A DNA stretch of 64,000 nucleotides from Geomicrobium halophilum (lineage in GTDB: Bacteria > Bacillota > Bacilli > Bacillales > Marinococcaceae): positions 62,001 to 126,000 of the forward strand of contig NZ_JACHHJ010000003.1 of assembly GCF_014207655.1 (NCBI RefSeq), given 5' to 3'. Position numbers and translations under genes: made by a program. A model generated the notes under the pieces. It saw nothing but the letters and a program-made list of their open reading frames with translations. It was not told the DNA's origin and did not search any database. This document shows positions 17,065 through 25,986 of this stretch, piece by piece. Within the stretch, counting starts at the first letter, position 1. The number at the start of each line of letters is the position of its first letter.

Positions 17065-17935
17065 ATCGCTTTTTCTCCAATTGTGTATCATTTTATTGCA
17101 AAAGAAACGATTTTAGTGGAGCAAATGGGTTATTCAATTCTTGTGTTAAGGATTATGTTCATTATCCTCCTGATCTATATCAACAAGCGAATACAAAGGA
17201 ATTTTCTTAAAATATAGTTATACTGATTTTGAAAATGGCATCTTTGTCTTTTTGTCGGAAGATAAAAAAACAATGGAAGTCCGGGTTTTAAAACGAAAAG
17301 TTTACACCCACAATCGCCCATTAGCAGAAGAATCATTAAAATGAATTTTTTATTGCTCTTTTCGACGCTATCACCTGTCAGTAATTCCCCTAAATTTAGC
17401 CCCGCAATCTTGGCACTCCAGGGCAATCGCCGGGAGCAACAAGTAGGTGGGAAACACCCATGGATAAATGGCGGATACAGCGTTTATATGGCGTCCCGTT
17501 GCGTTTAACCTGTTCCGAGCGACTAACCAGAGATATGATCGATAGGCGTTATCTCAAAGATCATGTTCTTCTCGTTATCGAATGAACTTTGTTTAATATC
17601 GAGGTCTGGAGGAGCAATTACTTGATGCAATGATTATGTACCTGATCGCTTCACTATGTTTTTTGGTTGCAGGTGATTTTCCATTTACGTAGTTTCATAA
17701 CCATATTTGTCCTTATTTTTCAGCCATAGATTTTAATTTAAAAGAATACTATAATAATGATCATAATGGATTATTGAGTAACAAGCAGTAAAATCAGTGT
17801 AATTCTAATTGGAAAAACAACTACCCATATTAACATTGACCATAATATGACCTTTCGTATTACTCTAATAAGATCCCCCCGAAAACTTACCCTTGAAAAA
17901 TGTTGGGAAACACACGAATGCTACCATCCATAATT
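17065..17935. other. Gene-poor stretch between repeat 1 and the 17936 gene
   Basis: Short open frames occur but none shows a ribosome binding site with a recognisable product. A frame on the plus strand to about 17214 is hydrophobic (MGYSILVLRIMFIILLIYIN) and could be the end of a lost membrane protein gene. I call no gene here. Confidence 0.4.
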
Positions 17936-18175
17936 TTAATCGGATAACAAAACGTCATTTTTATCATCCATAAATTCCATAAGCATTAATCCAACTTCTG
18001 TGGTTCTGCTATCATGAGACATCGCAAATTTCATCATGGCATAGTCTCGTGAACGCTCCCGCCATTGATCACCTCCTCCTTCCCAGACTTGTTTTTTGTA
18101 TATAGATTTCGCTTTTCGTTCATTTCGTGCTTTAATCAATGCATAAAATGGGGAAACAAATTCATAGTACTTCAT
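17936..18175 (-). CDS. Conserved small hypothetical protein
   Basis: The 79-residue protein (MKYYEFVSPFYALIKARNER ... FMDDKNDVLLSD) resembles a small acidic protein that recurs in bacillar mobile elements and is otherwise unstudied. The usual form is slightly longer in the middle, so this copy may carry a small deletion. No membrane helix is seen. It is downstream of ktrB on the same strand, with a 283-bp gap. Confidence 0.5.
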   Translation of the reverse strand: MKYYEFVSPFYALIKARNERKAKSIYKKQVWEGGGDQWRERSRDYAMMKFAMSHDSRTTEVGLMLMEFMDDKNDVLLSD

Positions 18176-18458
18176 CCTCTAGCTGTTCTCCTTCATCAAA
18201 ACCAAGTATTCAATTGCAATGATACGTCACGTTCTTTTTGCCCTTCATCTTCATCGTTTTTAACCACTGTGTTCAAAAAAGACAAAAAGAGCCCGCAAAT
18301 GAGCAGACTCCACCAGTTAACACACACGTATTCATTTTTTAATCGATATCCTTAATTCAAGTTCAATCCCTTGTTGTATATTCAGTAGACTAATACAGAA
18401 ACCATACAATGTCAATCCAATTTATTTGAAAAATATTTGACTTTTTATCAGTCCCTTT

Positions 18459-19799
18459 TTAGCCGATAAGCACTTTATCTTCAGGATAACTGATTTTGCT
18501 TGGTTTTTGTTGATATGTCAGTGCATACGCAAGCGTCAAAGGCCCCAATCTCCCCACGAACATTGTAATGATCGTAATGATTTTGCCTGCCGGAGACAGT
18601 TCCTCTGTTAACCCCATAGAAAGCCCGGTAGTGCTGAACGCCGAGACGGCTTCAAATAATACTGTTAAAAAATGAACATCATGAATGTCCTCAGTGATCG
18701 ACAATAACAATGTGGTCCCCACGATCCAAACTAACGAACTGACCACAACAGCTAGAGCCCGCATGACCGTTTCTATGGCAATTTTTCGATTAAACGCATG
18801 CACTTGTTGGCCACTCCTAAACGTATTGATCGTTGCAAGCACAAGGATGGCAAATGTGTTTGTTTTAATACCCCCGCCGGTGCCGCCTGTTGAAGCACCA
18901 ATAAACATAAGCACGATGATAAAAAATTGGGAAGCCACAAGCATACTCCCAATATCAAACGTGTTGAAACCTCCACTCCTTGGTGTAGCACTTTGAAAAT
19001 AAGCTGATAATAATCGCTCAGAAATGAGTAATCCTTCAGTTGCCGGGTTAAAAAGTTCAACGATGAGAAGAAAAAGGAAGCCTACGACCAAAAGCCCACC
19101 GGAAGTCACAAGCGAAAGCTTAGAATGCAAGGAAAGTTCTCGTAACGATCGTTTCCGATATAAGTCAACCAACACCATAAAACCTAGGCCGCCAACAATA
19201 AAAAGCACGGACAAGCTAAGATTGACAACGGGATCGCCGATATAATCTTCCATACTGTTGGCATAAAGCGAGAAGCCTGCGTTATTAAAGGCCATGACTG
19301 AATGAAAGAAGGCAGAGTACGCCGCCTGTGTCCATGGCTGTTCACTACTCCAGTGAATCGTGAGAATCAGAGTAACAATGGCTTCCAATAGCAAAGCCAT
19401 GCCCAGCATGATCATGGCTAACCGAATCAACCCACGTGCCGAAAACGTGTTTGTCGTAGACTGAAGAAGCAAACGGTATTTCAATCCCATCACCTTGCCT
19501 ACCAAAACCGCAACCGACACACCGAAAATCATGAAACCAAGGCCGCCAAGTTGAACGAGAATAATCATCACTATTTGCCCAAACATGGAAAAGTCTGTAC
19601 CAGATTCCAATACAGCAAGGCCAGTGACGCATACAGCTGAAACGGCCATGAATAAAGCATCCAAAAAACCAACGCTCTCGCCATCAGCTGAAGCTTGTGG
19701 GAGAGCCAACAAAATCGTCCCTATAAAAATTAGGACAACAAAACCAAGTACAATCCATTGAGGAGGATTAACATGAAGGGTTTTTTTTAACATGGCCAT
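18459..19799 (-). CDS. ktrB: Ktr-type potassium transporter, membrane subunit
   Basis: This is the ion-conducting subunit of a Ktr potassium/sodium uptake system. The four pore loops show their selectivity glycines in AVCVTGLAV, FNNAGFSLY, RSGGFNTFD and FSTTGLSMG, and GASTGGTGGGIKTNTFA forms the flexible gate. Its 446 residues and eight membrane helices fit KtrB. It starts 11 bases after ktrA ends, so both are in one operon. Potassium uptake is the first response to osmotic upshift. The operon lies between long direct repeats inside the island and so is probably acquired. Confidence 0.93.
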   Translation of the reverse strand: MAMLKKTLHVNPPQWIVLGFVVLIFIGTILLALPQASADGESVGFLDALFMAVSAVCVTGLAVLESGTDFSMFGQIVMIILVQLGGLGFMIFGVSVAVLVGKVMGLKYRLLLQSTTNTFSARGLIRLAMIMLGMALLLEAIVTLILTIHWSSEQPWTQAAYSAFFHSVMAFNNAGFSLYANSMEDYIGDPVVNLSLSVLFIVGGLGFMVLVDLYRKRSLRELSLHSKLSLVTSGGLLVVGFLFLLIVELFNPATEGLLISERLLSAYFQSATPRSGGFNTFDIGSMLVASQFFIIVLMFIGASTGGTGGGIKTNTFAILVLATINTFRSGQQVHAFNRKIAIETVMRALAVVVSSLVWIVGTTLLLSITEDIHDVHFLTVLFEAVSAFSTTGLSMGLTEELSPAGKIITIITMFVGRLGPLTLAYALTYQQKPSKISYPEDKVLIG

Positions 19800-19810
19800 G
19801 AGTCCAACAC

Positions 19811-20488
19811 CTACTTCTGCTTGCTTTTCTCCCGGTAATCTTTTTGAAGGCGACGGATATCCTTATGCTTCCCGATGATTGTAAGAATATCACCGTGATG
19901 AATTTGATCTTCAATATGAGGGGATATATTCACCTCTTCATCTTCATCTTTAATCGCCATCACAATACACCCATATATCTTGTTGATCTTTAATTTCTGG
20001 AGAGTGCATCCATCCATCGCTTTCGGTGCCCGGATTTCGGCCATATGATACTCAGATGAGAGTTCTAGGTAATCAATCATATTACTGGAACTCAGCAAGT
20101 TCCCCAGACGATCTCCCATGTCCCGTTCCGGAAAAACGATATTGTCAGCCCCGATTTTACTAAGCGCTTTCCCGTGGTAATCATCTTTTGCTTTTGCTGT
20201 TATCTCAGCGACATTTAATTCCTTTAGAATCAGTGTCGTTAAAATACTGGCCTGTAAATTTTCGCCTATCCCAACAATAGCATGGGAAAATTTATGTAAA
20301 CCTAATTGTTCTAATGCGGTCTCGTCCGTCGCATCGACTTGAACTGCATGTGTGACTTTCGGGGCGATCTCTTGTATGATTTGTTCATCTTTATCAATCG
20401 CTAACACATCATTTTCATTTTCAACCAGCGTTTCCGTTACACTCTGCCCAAATCTTCCAAGACCAATGACAACAAATTGATTTCTCAC
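19811..20488 (-). CDS. ktrA: Ktr potassium transporter, regulatory RCK subunit
   Basis: The 225-residue cytoplasmic subunit gates KtrB on binding ATP/ADP. The N-terminal Rossmann domain has VIGLGRFGQSVTETL (Gly-x-Gly-x-x-Gly) and acidic IDKDEQIIQ; the C-terminal TrkA-C domain (from about residue 140), which binds c-di-AMP in relatives, is complete. GGAGG precedes the ATG. I looked upstream for a ydaO-type c-di-AMP riboswitch, as found before some ktrAB operons, and did not see one: the leader is short before the repeat begins. Confidence 0.93.
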   Translation of the reverse strand: MRNQFVVIGLGRFGQSVTETLVENENDVLAIDKDEQIIQEIAPKVTHAVQVDATDETALEQLGLHKFSHAIVGIGENLQASILTTLILKELNVAEITAKAKDDYHGKALSKIGADNIVFPERDMGDRLGNLLSSSNMIDYLELSSEYHMAEIRAPKAMDGCTLQKLKINKIYGCIVMAIKDEDEEVNISPHIEDQIHHGDILTIIGKHKDIRRLQKDYREKSKQK

Positions 20489-20635
20489 ACCAATCCTCCT
20501 TGCAATAGATGTGTACTGACCCTCAAAAGAATGCGGCTAACCAAGAAAACCAATTTTTATCACAAAATGTTAGTTTTCTCTCTTAATAGCAAAGGATAAT
20601 GGTTAAAACCCCTTATTTCAAGGGGATTCAGGCGG

Positions 20636-21148
20636 ACATCATGCCGCCCTAATCTTAACCATATTCAAATGTATTCACAAAGTTCTTTTCCCCTTGTGTG
20701 AGTATATATTTTTCCGCAGTAATAAGGAACGTAAGTTCGTTTAATTTCATCAATAAATGCTTTTTTCGTTACTTTTTTGTTACCTTTTAAAAAGTAACAT
20801 CTCAATTCCAGTCACCAACAATCGCACTCCTCCAGAAAGGTTGGTGTGTCAGTCTTTATATTGGTGCGATCGTTGGGACTTGAACCTACACGGAAGTTTA
20901 TTCCCACTAGGCCCTTAATGCTGCGAAAGCACATCATTTATTGTTTTTTCCTGTTTAATTAGTGTTTTTATTATATCCAGTTTTATTAATTTACTATTTA
21001 TTACACCCATCGTGGAACACCTAAGGAACACAAATTATAAAAAATAGAAACGGACAATTTCGTAATTTCATTTTTAATCATTCGGATTTAGTAAGGGTCG
21101 CACACCAATTTTCCAACCAAACATCATCCATTATGAACTGTTACTATA
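20636..21148. repeat. Long direct repeat, copy 2
   Basis: This is the partner of 16551-17064. It begins ACATCATGCCGCCC and ends shortly before the DUF2254 gene. It includes a CACCAAC/GTTGGTG hairpin beside the tRNA fragment. Confidence 0.88.
20862..20925 (-). pseudogene. 3' half of tRNA-Leu, second copy
   Basis: It equals the fragment at 16775-16838 apart from changes in the anticodon loop (TTAAGGG instead of TTGAGGG) and the CCTAGTGGG arm. Like copy 1 it lacks the 5' half. Confidence 0.6.
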
Positions 21149-21195
21149 CACACACCTGAATTATTCTTCCAAAGGTATCTATTTTTCGATCTGCA

Positions 21196-22527
21196 TTAAT
21201 CATCTGTAACACTTTCCGGAACATCATGGCTAGTGACTTCAGCTATTTGGTAAAGTTCAGATTTAAGATAACTTTTGTCCAGTGACAGAAGAACTTCTTT
21301 ATTTAGTCCCTCGTAGACATACATGGCAAATTTCCATATCGTCTCTTGGAGATTGGATGGGGTATTTGCCGCGATAAGTTTAAGGACGTTAAGAATAGCC
21401 GTTGTCACGGACACATCTTCATTCCCATAATGGCGAATCTGAAAAAAAGCCTTATAAAGATAATACGAGAAATCAGGATGTTTGATCGTTAAACGTTGTT
21501 GTTGCTGACTATCATAAAGTTCAGGTTGCAGCCATTCCTTGTTCCCCAATTTTATGAAAATCTCTCCAATCCTGTTAATACAATTAATAGCCGTATGTGG
21601 ATCGTTGGTAGATGGAGAAATAGCTCTTAAGGCAATTTCCACTATCTTTTGAATAGAGAACTCAATGTCTTGAACACCTGTCCGCTCCGTCCCTACTTTC
21701 ACACAGGCTCTATACTTTTCTGTATTAGTAATGGGATGATCAGGAGCTTGATAATAGGTTAATAGCGTCATTCCTGTAACGACAAAATCGCCGACATAAA
21801 CGTTCATCCGAACCGTAATATTATCTTGCTCAATATAGTTCATAAGCATAGAAAAATCAATTAAATTAATATATCCCGCGTGTTTTGCCGTGATTTTACC
21901 TTCTTCTTGTTGGGAATTAATATTTGAGAAGTCATTTTGTCTCGGGTCTTTTTGATACCGGCGCACATCATCATTTAGGCGCCCAATGGTTGTTAACGCT
22001 TCTTTTGTCAATCGATTAATTAAATTATTGACTTGGATAAATTTAGCCACATGATTGATAAAATAAACAAATGCAGCTACCCCAATAATTGCAATCACAC
22101 CAGCAAGAACAGGCGTCAAGAGTATGCTTTCATTGCCCGGTGATCTCAATTGCAGGAAGGCGACTAAATGATAGATAAACCCACCGATAAAAATCGCCAA
22201 TATATGCTGTGTTTTTCGATCTGAAATGAAATTTTGCAACGTTCGTGGTGAAAATTGACTTGAAAACGTCGTCAAAACAACCATGATTGTTGAAAAAGTG
22301 ATCGTTGTCATTGTCAGAGTGACTGTTGTTAATGTACTTAATAATTCAACTCCCAGATCAGTGTCAGGAACAAGAACAGCAGGAGCGATGGTTTTTAATT
22401 CATCTTCGGTAAAGGAAAAATCAATCTGAGTCGATGCAATAGCCAATACAATACTTATGATTCCATAAATGACGGGTAAAAACCAAAAACTTTGCTGGAT
22501 CATTATCCATAGTTTCGTTCGTTTCAT
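21196..22527 (-). CDS. DUF2254 membrane protein
   Basis: The 443-residue protein belongs to the DUF2254 family of predicted membrane proteins with unknown function. Four membrane helices lie in the first 170 residues, with the TLSTLTTVTLTMTTITFSTI segment typical of the family around residues 62-82, followed by a large cytoplasmic domain containing SPSTNDPHTAINCINRIGEI. It lies outside the second long repeat and is transcribed alone. Confidence 0.85.
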   Translation of the reverse strand: MKRTKLWIMIQQSFWFLPVIYGIISIVLAIASTQIDFSFTEDELKTIAPAVLVPDTDLGVELLSTLTTVTLTMTTITFSTIMVVLTTFSSQFSPRTLQNFISDRKTQHILAIFIGGFIYHLVAFLQLRSPGNESILLTPVLAGVIAIIGVAAFVYFINHVAKFIQVNNLINRLTKEALTTIGRLNDDVRRYQKDPRQNDFSNINSQQEEGKITAKHAGYINLIDFSMLMNYIEQDNITVRMNVYVGDFVVTGMTLLTYYQAPDHPITNTEKYRACVKVGTERTGVQDIEFSIQKIVEIALRAISPSTNDPHTAINCINRIGEIFIKLGNKEWLQPELYDSQQQQRLTIKHPDFSYYLYKAFFQIRHYGNEDVSVTTAILNVLKLIAANTPSNLQETIWKFAMYVYEGLNKEVLLSLDKSYLKSELYQIAEVTSHDVPESVTDD

Positions 22528-22777
22528 AACCTAACGCTCTAACACTCCCTTTAAATGCTAAAAGTATGTTAACACACAGCTTCTTTACAGTCATTATGAA
22601 ATTTCTTCAGTATCACTCACTTTTGAGAGATTTGCTATGATATTAAAAAAGAATGGACACACGAGCCGTCATGCATAATAGCATAAATCCATGTTTTATG
22701 AATCAATTTCATAATTGCTCTTTTTAAAAGAGCAAAGACGTGCAGAATTTAAAAACACATGTTTTTTAAAGCATCAT

Positions 22778-23035
22778 CTAAGCAACTCGTGATTGATTGA
22801 GCTGGGTATTGATACGATCTACGGCCAATTTTGACGCATTGTAAACAAGGATAACGATATTAAAATGGATTTTGGCGCGTTTTCCTGTCCGATAACGAAC
22901 ATTATTGAGTTGAAAGAATGCCTTTAAGTACACGTTCGACTGCTGAGCGACGCTTGTAAATGTCCTTCCACGCTTTGGAATCCCGGGAGGGCGTTGTGTA
23001 GAAGTGCCACCACAAACGGCTGATCGTAACAAGTT
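22778..23035 (-). pseudogene. DDE transposase, C-terminal fragment
   Basis: On the minus strand TTPSRDSKAWKDIYKRRSAV (the end of a DDE catalytic domain, with the E region) runs to about 22920. It then changes frame to AFFQLNNVRYRTGKRAKIHF, the usual C-terminus of these transposases. The exact IS family is not resolved. No inverted repeats or N-terminal part remain. Confidence 0.65.
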
Positions 23036-23121
23036 GATTAAACAAAAGTAATACGAGGTGACATTATGGGTATTTTTGCACAACGAGAAGTTTTATTTCA
23101 GAATTATCACCCAATGAAAAA

Positions 23122-23149
23122 GGGCACTTTCTTATTCCACAAAAGCGCT
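23122..23149 (-). repeat. Dif-like short repeat, copy E
   Basis: A 28-bp copy: arm AGCGCTTTTGT, centre GGAATA, then a diverged arm AGAAAGTGCCC. It lies 145 bases after the stop of the broken membrane protein gene at 23295. Confidence 0.5.
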
Positions 23150-23294
23150 CATTCGTATTTAAGGGAGCATCCATCGATGTTACCGCCATACTCCCCTGAA
23201 TCATTGTTCAATAAAAATAAAGATCTTTATTTGGAAAAAAAGTTGTTTACTGTTATTCAACGATCGGCGAGCGCGCCTCGTTTGCGGGGTTATT

Positions 23295-23744
23295 CTAATT
23301 TTTATGCATGAGAATTCTTCGAACAATGAATCCTATTGCAAACCCCGGAATCGTTGCAAGAATGGGAAGCCAGATCGGTCCGAATACAATCCCAAAGATG
23401 CTTTGTGCTGAATAAGCAACGGCAATAGTGGTAATAAATGCACTCGTGGCGAATGGCAAAAACATATAAGCGTGCCAATCGCCACCTGCTTCTTTGTAAG
23501 CATCTCAAATGCCAAAAAAATATAGGCATGGATAAAACATGATCCATAAATAATCGGCTTGTTGCACAGCTTCCTGCGTATACCCTTGAAAACTTAAGAC
23601 AATGAGTGTATTTAGATTTCCTTGGACATTAACGAGAATCTCAATGACGATGAATGCGATTCCTTTGACATAGGAACGATGAAGCAATTGGGCAAAACCC
23701 GGAAATGTTATCCCCCATAAAATCGCTTCTAGTTTTTTCTCCAT
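23295..23744 (-). pseudogene. Conserved membrane protein split by an in-frame TGA
   Basis: Codons 1-79 (MEKKLEAILWGITFPGFAQL ... YPCLYFFGI) are followed by TGA at 23505-23507, then by 70 codons in the same frame (DAYKEAGGDWHAYMFLPFA ...) to the stop at 23295. Relatives in bacilli have FxxWDAYK at this point, so a TGG to TGA change is the simplest cause. The intact protein would be about 149 residues with four helices; its function is unknown. It starts six bases after the DUF3231 gene. Confidence 0.75.
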
Positions 23745-23749
23745 TCTGA

Positions 23750-24763
23750 TCAGTTCTTTTGTTTAATGATTTTATCACGGTCATCGGCTCTCGGTGGTTC
23801 TTCCATCCATTGATTGTCAATCATGATATCCATGCCGTCATTCGCATAACTAGCAATTTCAGCCGTAAGTTTGGTATACATCGCAGGCAAATCATTCCGC
23901 AAGCTTGCTCCTGCGGCTACTCCGTAACGGCCTACACTCTGTTGGATTAATGAATTAATGAGAAACATCATCAACTTATCTGAAAACGGTGGTTCCGTAG
24001 AATCTAAAGTAGCTGCGTCCCAAGTCATGGGTGATTGAATGTCACTTTCCAATAACTTATCTGAAAATGTTTTAATGTGTTGTTTAGCAATGTCTTTTCC
24101 TTTTAACATAAAATCTCTTACCTTTTGGGATTCAGCGGTTTGACCGAAACCACCGCACACCATAAAACCAAGGAGATTCGTCTCTAAATTGGTATATATA
24201 TGAGAAATTTCAATCGCATTCAGCGGTCTTTTATCATTAAATATTAAGAAACTCCCTTTATATGTTTGACGATCCACAAAATCCACATGACGAGGGATAG
24301 AAATCGTCGGCGGTCGGATCAACAATCCTTTCGTAAGCATCAATTCCGTCGTTTTATCATACATCTGGTAATTGTCTGTTAAACACTTGGCAAAAAAATC
24401 ACGGACATCCTTACGTGTAGCCGTTGCATGAAACGAAGCATATTGCGGGGTTGCTAACTTACCATTTTTATTAAGGTAATCCAGAAAAAAGGTATCATCA
24501 TACAATGGTTTAGCATTCGAATTCACATCGTGTTCAGTAAACCCAACAGGAACCGGGAAGTTTTCGCCTTCAAAAATCGTTCGGATGGTGTCCATGTTCT
24601 GAACAGACTGATCATAGGCTTCTTGAACCAACGGGGGTATATCTTCGTCCTCAGCAACTAATTGAAGGCCGTAAGTATAGAAACACTTAAACATACTGTT
24701 TACCATATAAGTAGTCCACAAACTTCCCATCTCAGAGGAAGTTAACAATTTATGACTTTCCAA
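23750..24763 (-). CDS. DUF3231 family protein
   Basis: This matches DUF3231, a CotF-like alpha-helical family common in bacilli, with two helical-bundle halves of about 165 residues each. The first opens with LTSSEMGSLWTTYMVNSM and the second contains NAIEISHIYTNLETNLLGFM. The function is unknown, although relatives are often linked to sporulation. I place the start at the TTG at 24763, six bases after GGAGGGG, giving 337 residues. An 11-base C/G run lies 37 bases upstream of the start. Confidence 0.82.
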   Translation of the reverse strand: MESHKLLTSSEMGSLWTTYMVNSMFKCFYTYGLQLVAEDEDIPPLVQEAYDQSVQNMDTIRTIFEGENFPVPVGFTEHDVNSNAKPLYDDTFFLDYLNKNGKLATPQYASFHATATRKDVRDFFAKCLTDNYQMYDKTTELMLTKGLLIRPPTISIPRHVDFVDRQTYKGSFLIFNDKRPLNAIEISHIYTNLETNLLGFMVCGGFGQTAESQKVRDFMLKGKDIAKQHIKTFSDKLLESDIQSPMTWDAATLDSTEPPFSDKLMMFLINSLIQQSVGRYGVAAGASLRNDLPAMYTKLTAEIASYANDGMDIMIDNQWMEEPPRADDRDKIIKQKN

Positions 24764-25271
24764 ATAAAACCCCTCCAAATACGATTTATCCGTATTTTAC
24801 CCCCCCCCCCGAAAAAATATGTATTTTTTTCAACAATCTGGTCTGATTTTGAAGGACACCACCTTATTCAATATAAGCGCCTTTTCGCGGAAAATAATAA
24901 TCATCGTTACTAAAATCGGTAGTTACTCATGCCTTCCGCAAAATTACATAAAAACTAAAATAACACCAATACTCTCTAAGTATTGGTGTATCAGGAGTTA
25001 TGGTGATGCGGTCTATAACAATTGATCTCACACGGATTTTGCTCCCGTTATTCTACAAAAACATTAGCAAATCATTCGTTTTTTATTTTTGCCATTTCAG
25101 CAATAATCTCTTCCGCATCTTCATAAGATTTTGCTGAAAATACTTTGCGTGATAATTCATCTAACAATTTTATACACGGATACAAATGAACATACGTAAT
25201 TGCTTAACACGCCGTGGCAAAAAGTCATCTTCCAATTTTTTATAGCCCTTTTTCAGTTGGTTCGTTGATAA
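24764..25271. other. Gene-free stretch with repeat remnants
   Basis: It holds an 11-base homopolymer (24800-24810), dif-like repeat F (24854-24881), a perfect 11-bp hairpin (24963-24973 with 24979-24989), and next to it (24985-25055) sequence that loosely resembles the tRNA-Leu-bearing part of the long direct repeats. No credible gene is seen. Confidence 0.5.
24854..24881 (-). repeat. Dif-like short repeat, copy F
   Basis: A 28-bp copy: arm GGCGCTTATAT, centre TGAATA, arm AGGTGGTGTCC on the minus strand. Confidence 0.5.
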
Positions 25272-25285
25272 CAAACAAATGTTTG
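25272..25285. promoter_or_regulatory. LexA-like operator
   Basis: CAAAC-AAAT-GTTTG is a perfect dyad with the spacing of the Bacillus SOS box (CGAAC-N4-GTTCG form). It lies 91 bases before yolD, a gene type usually found in LexA-controlled cassettes. A regulatory role is inferred. Confidence 0.5.
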
Positions 25286-25332
25286 TATACAATGAAGCAA
25301 GAACATAGATTCTGTGGGAGGATGATGTAAAA

Positions 25333-25365
25333 ATGATTAGATACGATCAAATAAAATTACCGTAG
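25333..25365 (+). other. Short upstream frame before yolD
   Basis: GGGAGG precedes an ATG that opens a ten-codon frame (MIRYDQIKLP). It may be a leader peptide or the remnant of a lost upstream gene. Confidence 0.3.
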
Positions 25366-25376
25366 GGAATCTCCTA

Positions 25377-25718
25377 ATGAATAAGATGACGCCCGGTAGT
25401 AATCTAAGATGGGAATACATGAGGATGATTTTACCTGAACATCGTGAAATGTGGTTAAAATATCGGAAAAGCATGGAGGAAGTAAATAAACCTGAATTGG
25501 ATGAACAGAGATGGGAGGAATTTGAGCGGACCATTAATGAAGCGATGGAGTTCGGCTCACCACTTGAATTTACGTATTGGAATGATGGACATTTTTATGA
25601 AGTGGTTGGAACATGCAAATATGTAAATGTTGATCAGAAGCAGTTTCATTTGATTGATGTTGATGGCGACATACACTATTTGAAATTTGATAAAATCGTC
25701 AATATCGTATTGAATTAA
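25377..25718 (+). CDS. YolD-like family protein
   Basis: The 113-residue protein matches YolD: MRMILPEHREMWLKYRKSM, then EAMEFGSPLEFTYWNDGHFY and a C-terminal IHYLKFDKIVNIVLN. YolD genes in bacilli usually precede a Y-family DNA polymerase (UvrX) in mobile SOS-induced cassettes. Here no polymerase gene follows, and a decayed lipoprotein gene comes next on the other strand. The protein's own activity is unknown. A LexA-like dyad stands upstream. Confidence 0.75.
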   Translation: MNKMTPGSNLRWEYMRMILPEHREMWLKYRKSMEEVNKPELDEQRWEEFERTINEAMEFGSPLEFTYWNDGHFYEVVGTCKYVNVDQKQFHLIDVDGDIHYLKFDKIVNIVLN

Positions 25719-25734
25719 TAAAAAAACTTTGTCA

Positions 25735-25965
25735 AAATTATTGATGCCAAAAGCCTTTATACGCTTCTCCTTCTCTTACAGCTTTTTGCACATAAAAGGC
25801 ACGAATGATCTTCAATACTGCACTGGCTGACCTTCATAATTAAAGTAAGACTCCAAAAATCGTTCCGCTGCTTCCCCTGCTTGCCCATGATATTCATATT
25901 CACTTTCTTCTGACTAACCCCAAAACCAACAAAGCAAGAACCATTTTTTTCAAAATCCATCATAA
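25735..25965 (-). pseudogene. Decayed small lipoprotein-like gene
   Basis: The minus strand shows a hydrophobic start (MVLALLVLGLV). In two other frames it continues as EYEYHGQAGEAAERFLESYF and AFYVQKAVREGEAYKGFWHQ. Several stops and shifts break it. The family is not known. Confidence 0.4.
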
Positions 25966-25986
25966 CATATTTTCATAGTTATCCCC

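Noticed and set aside
17175-17426. Minus-strand frame of 83 codons
   Set aside because: No recognisable domain, no ribosome binding site and odd composition; treated as non-coding.
20489-20635. c-di-AMP (ydaO-type) riboswitch before ktrA
   Set aside because: The leader is short and lacks the conserved riboswitch core, although such control is known for other ktrAB operons.
23066-23311. Plus-strand frame of 81 codons
   Set aside because: It runs through dif-like repeat E and the end of a broken gene on the other strand, and no protein-like features were seen.
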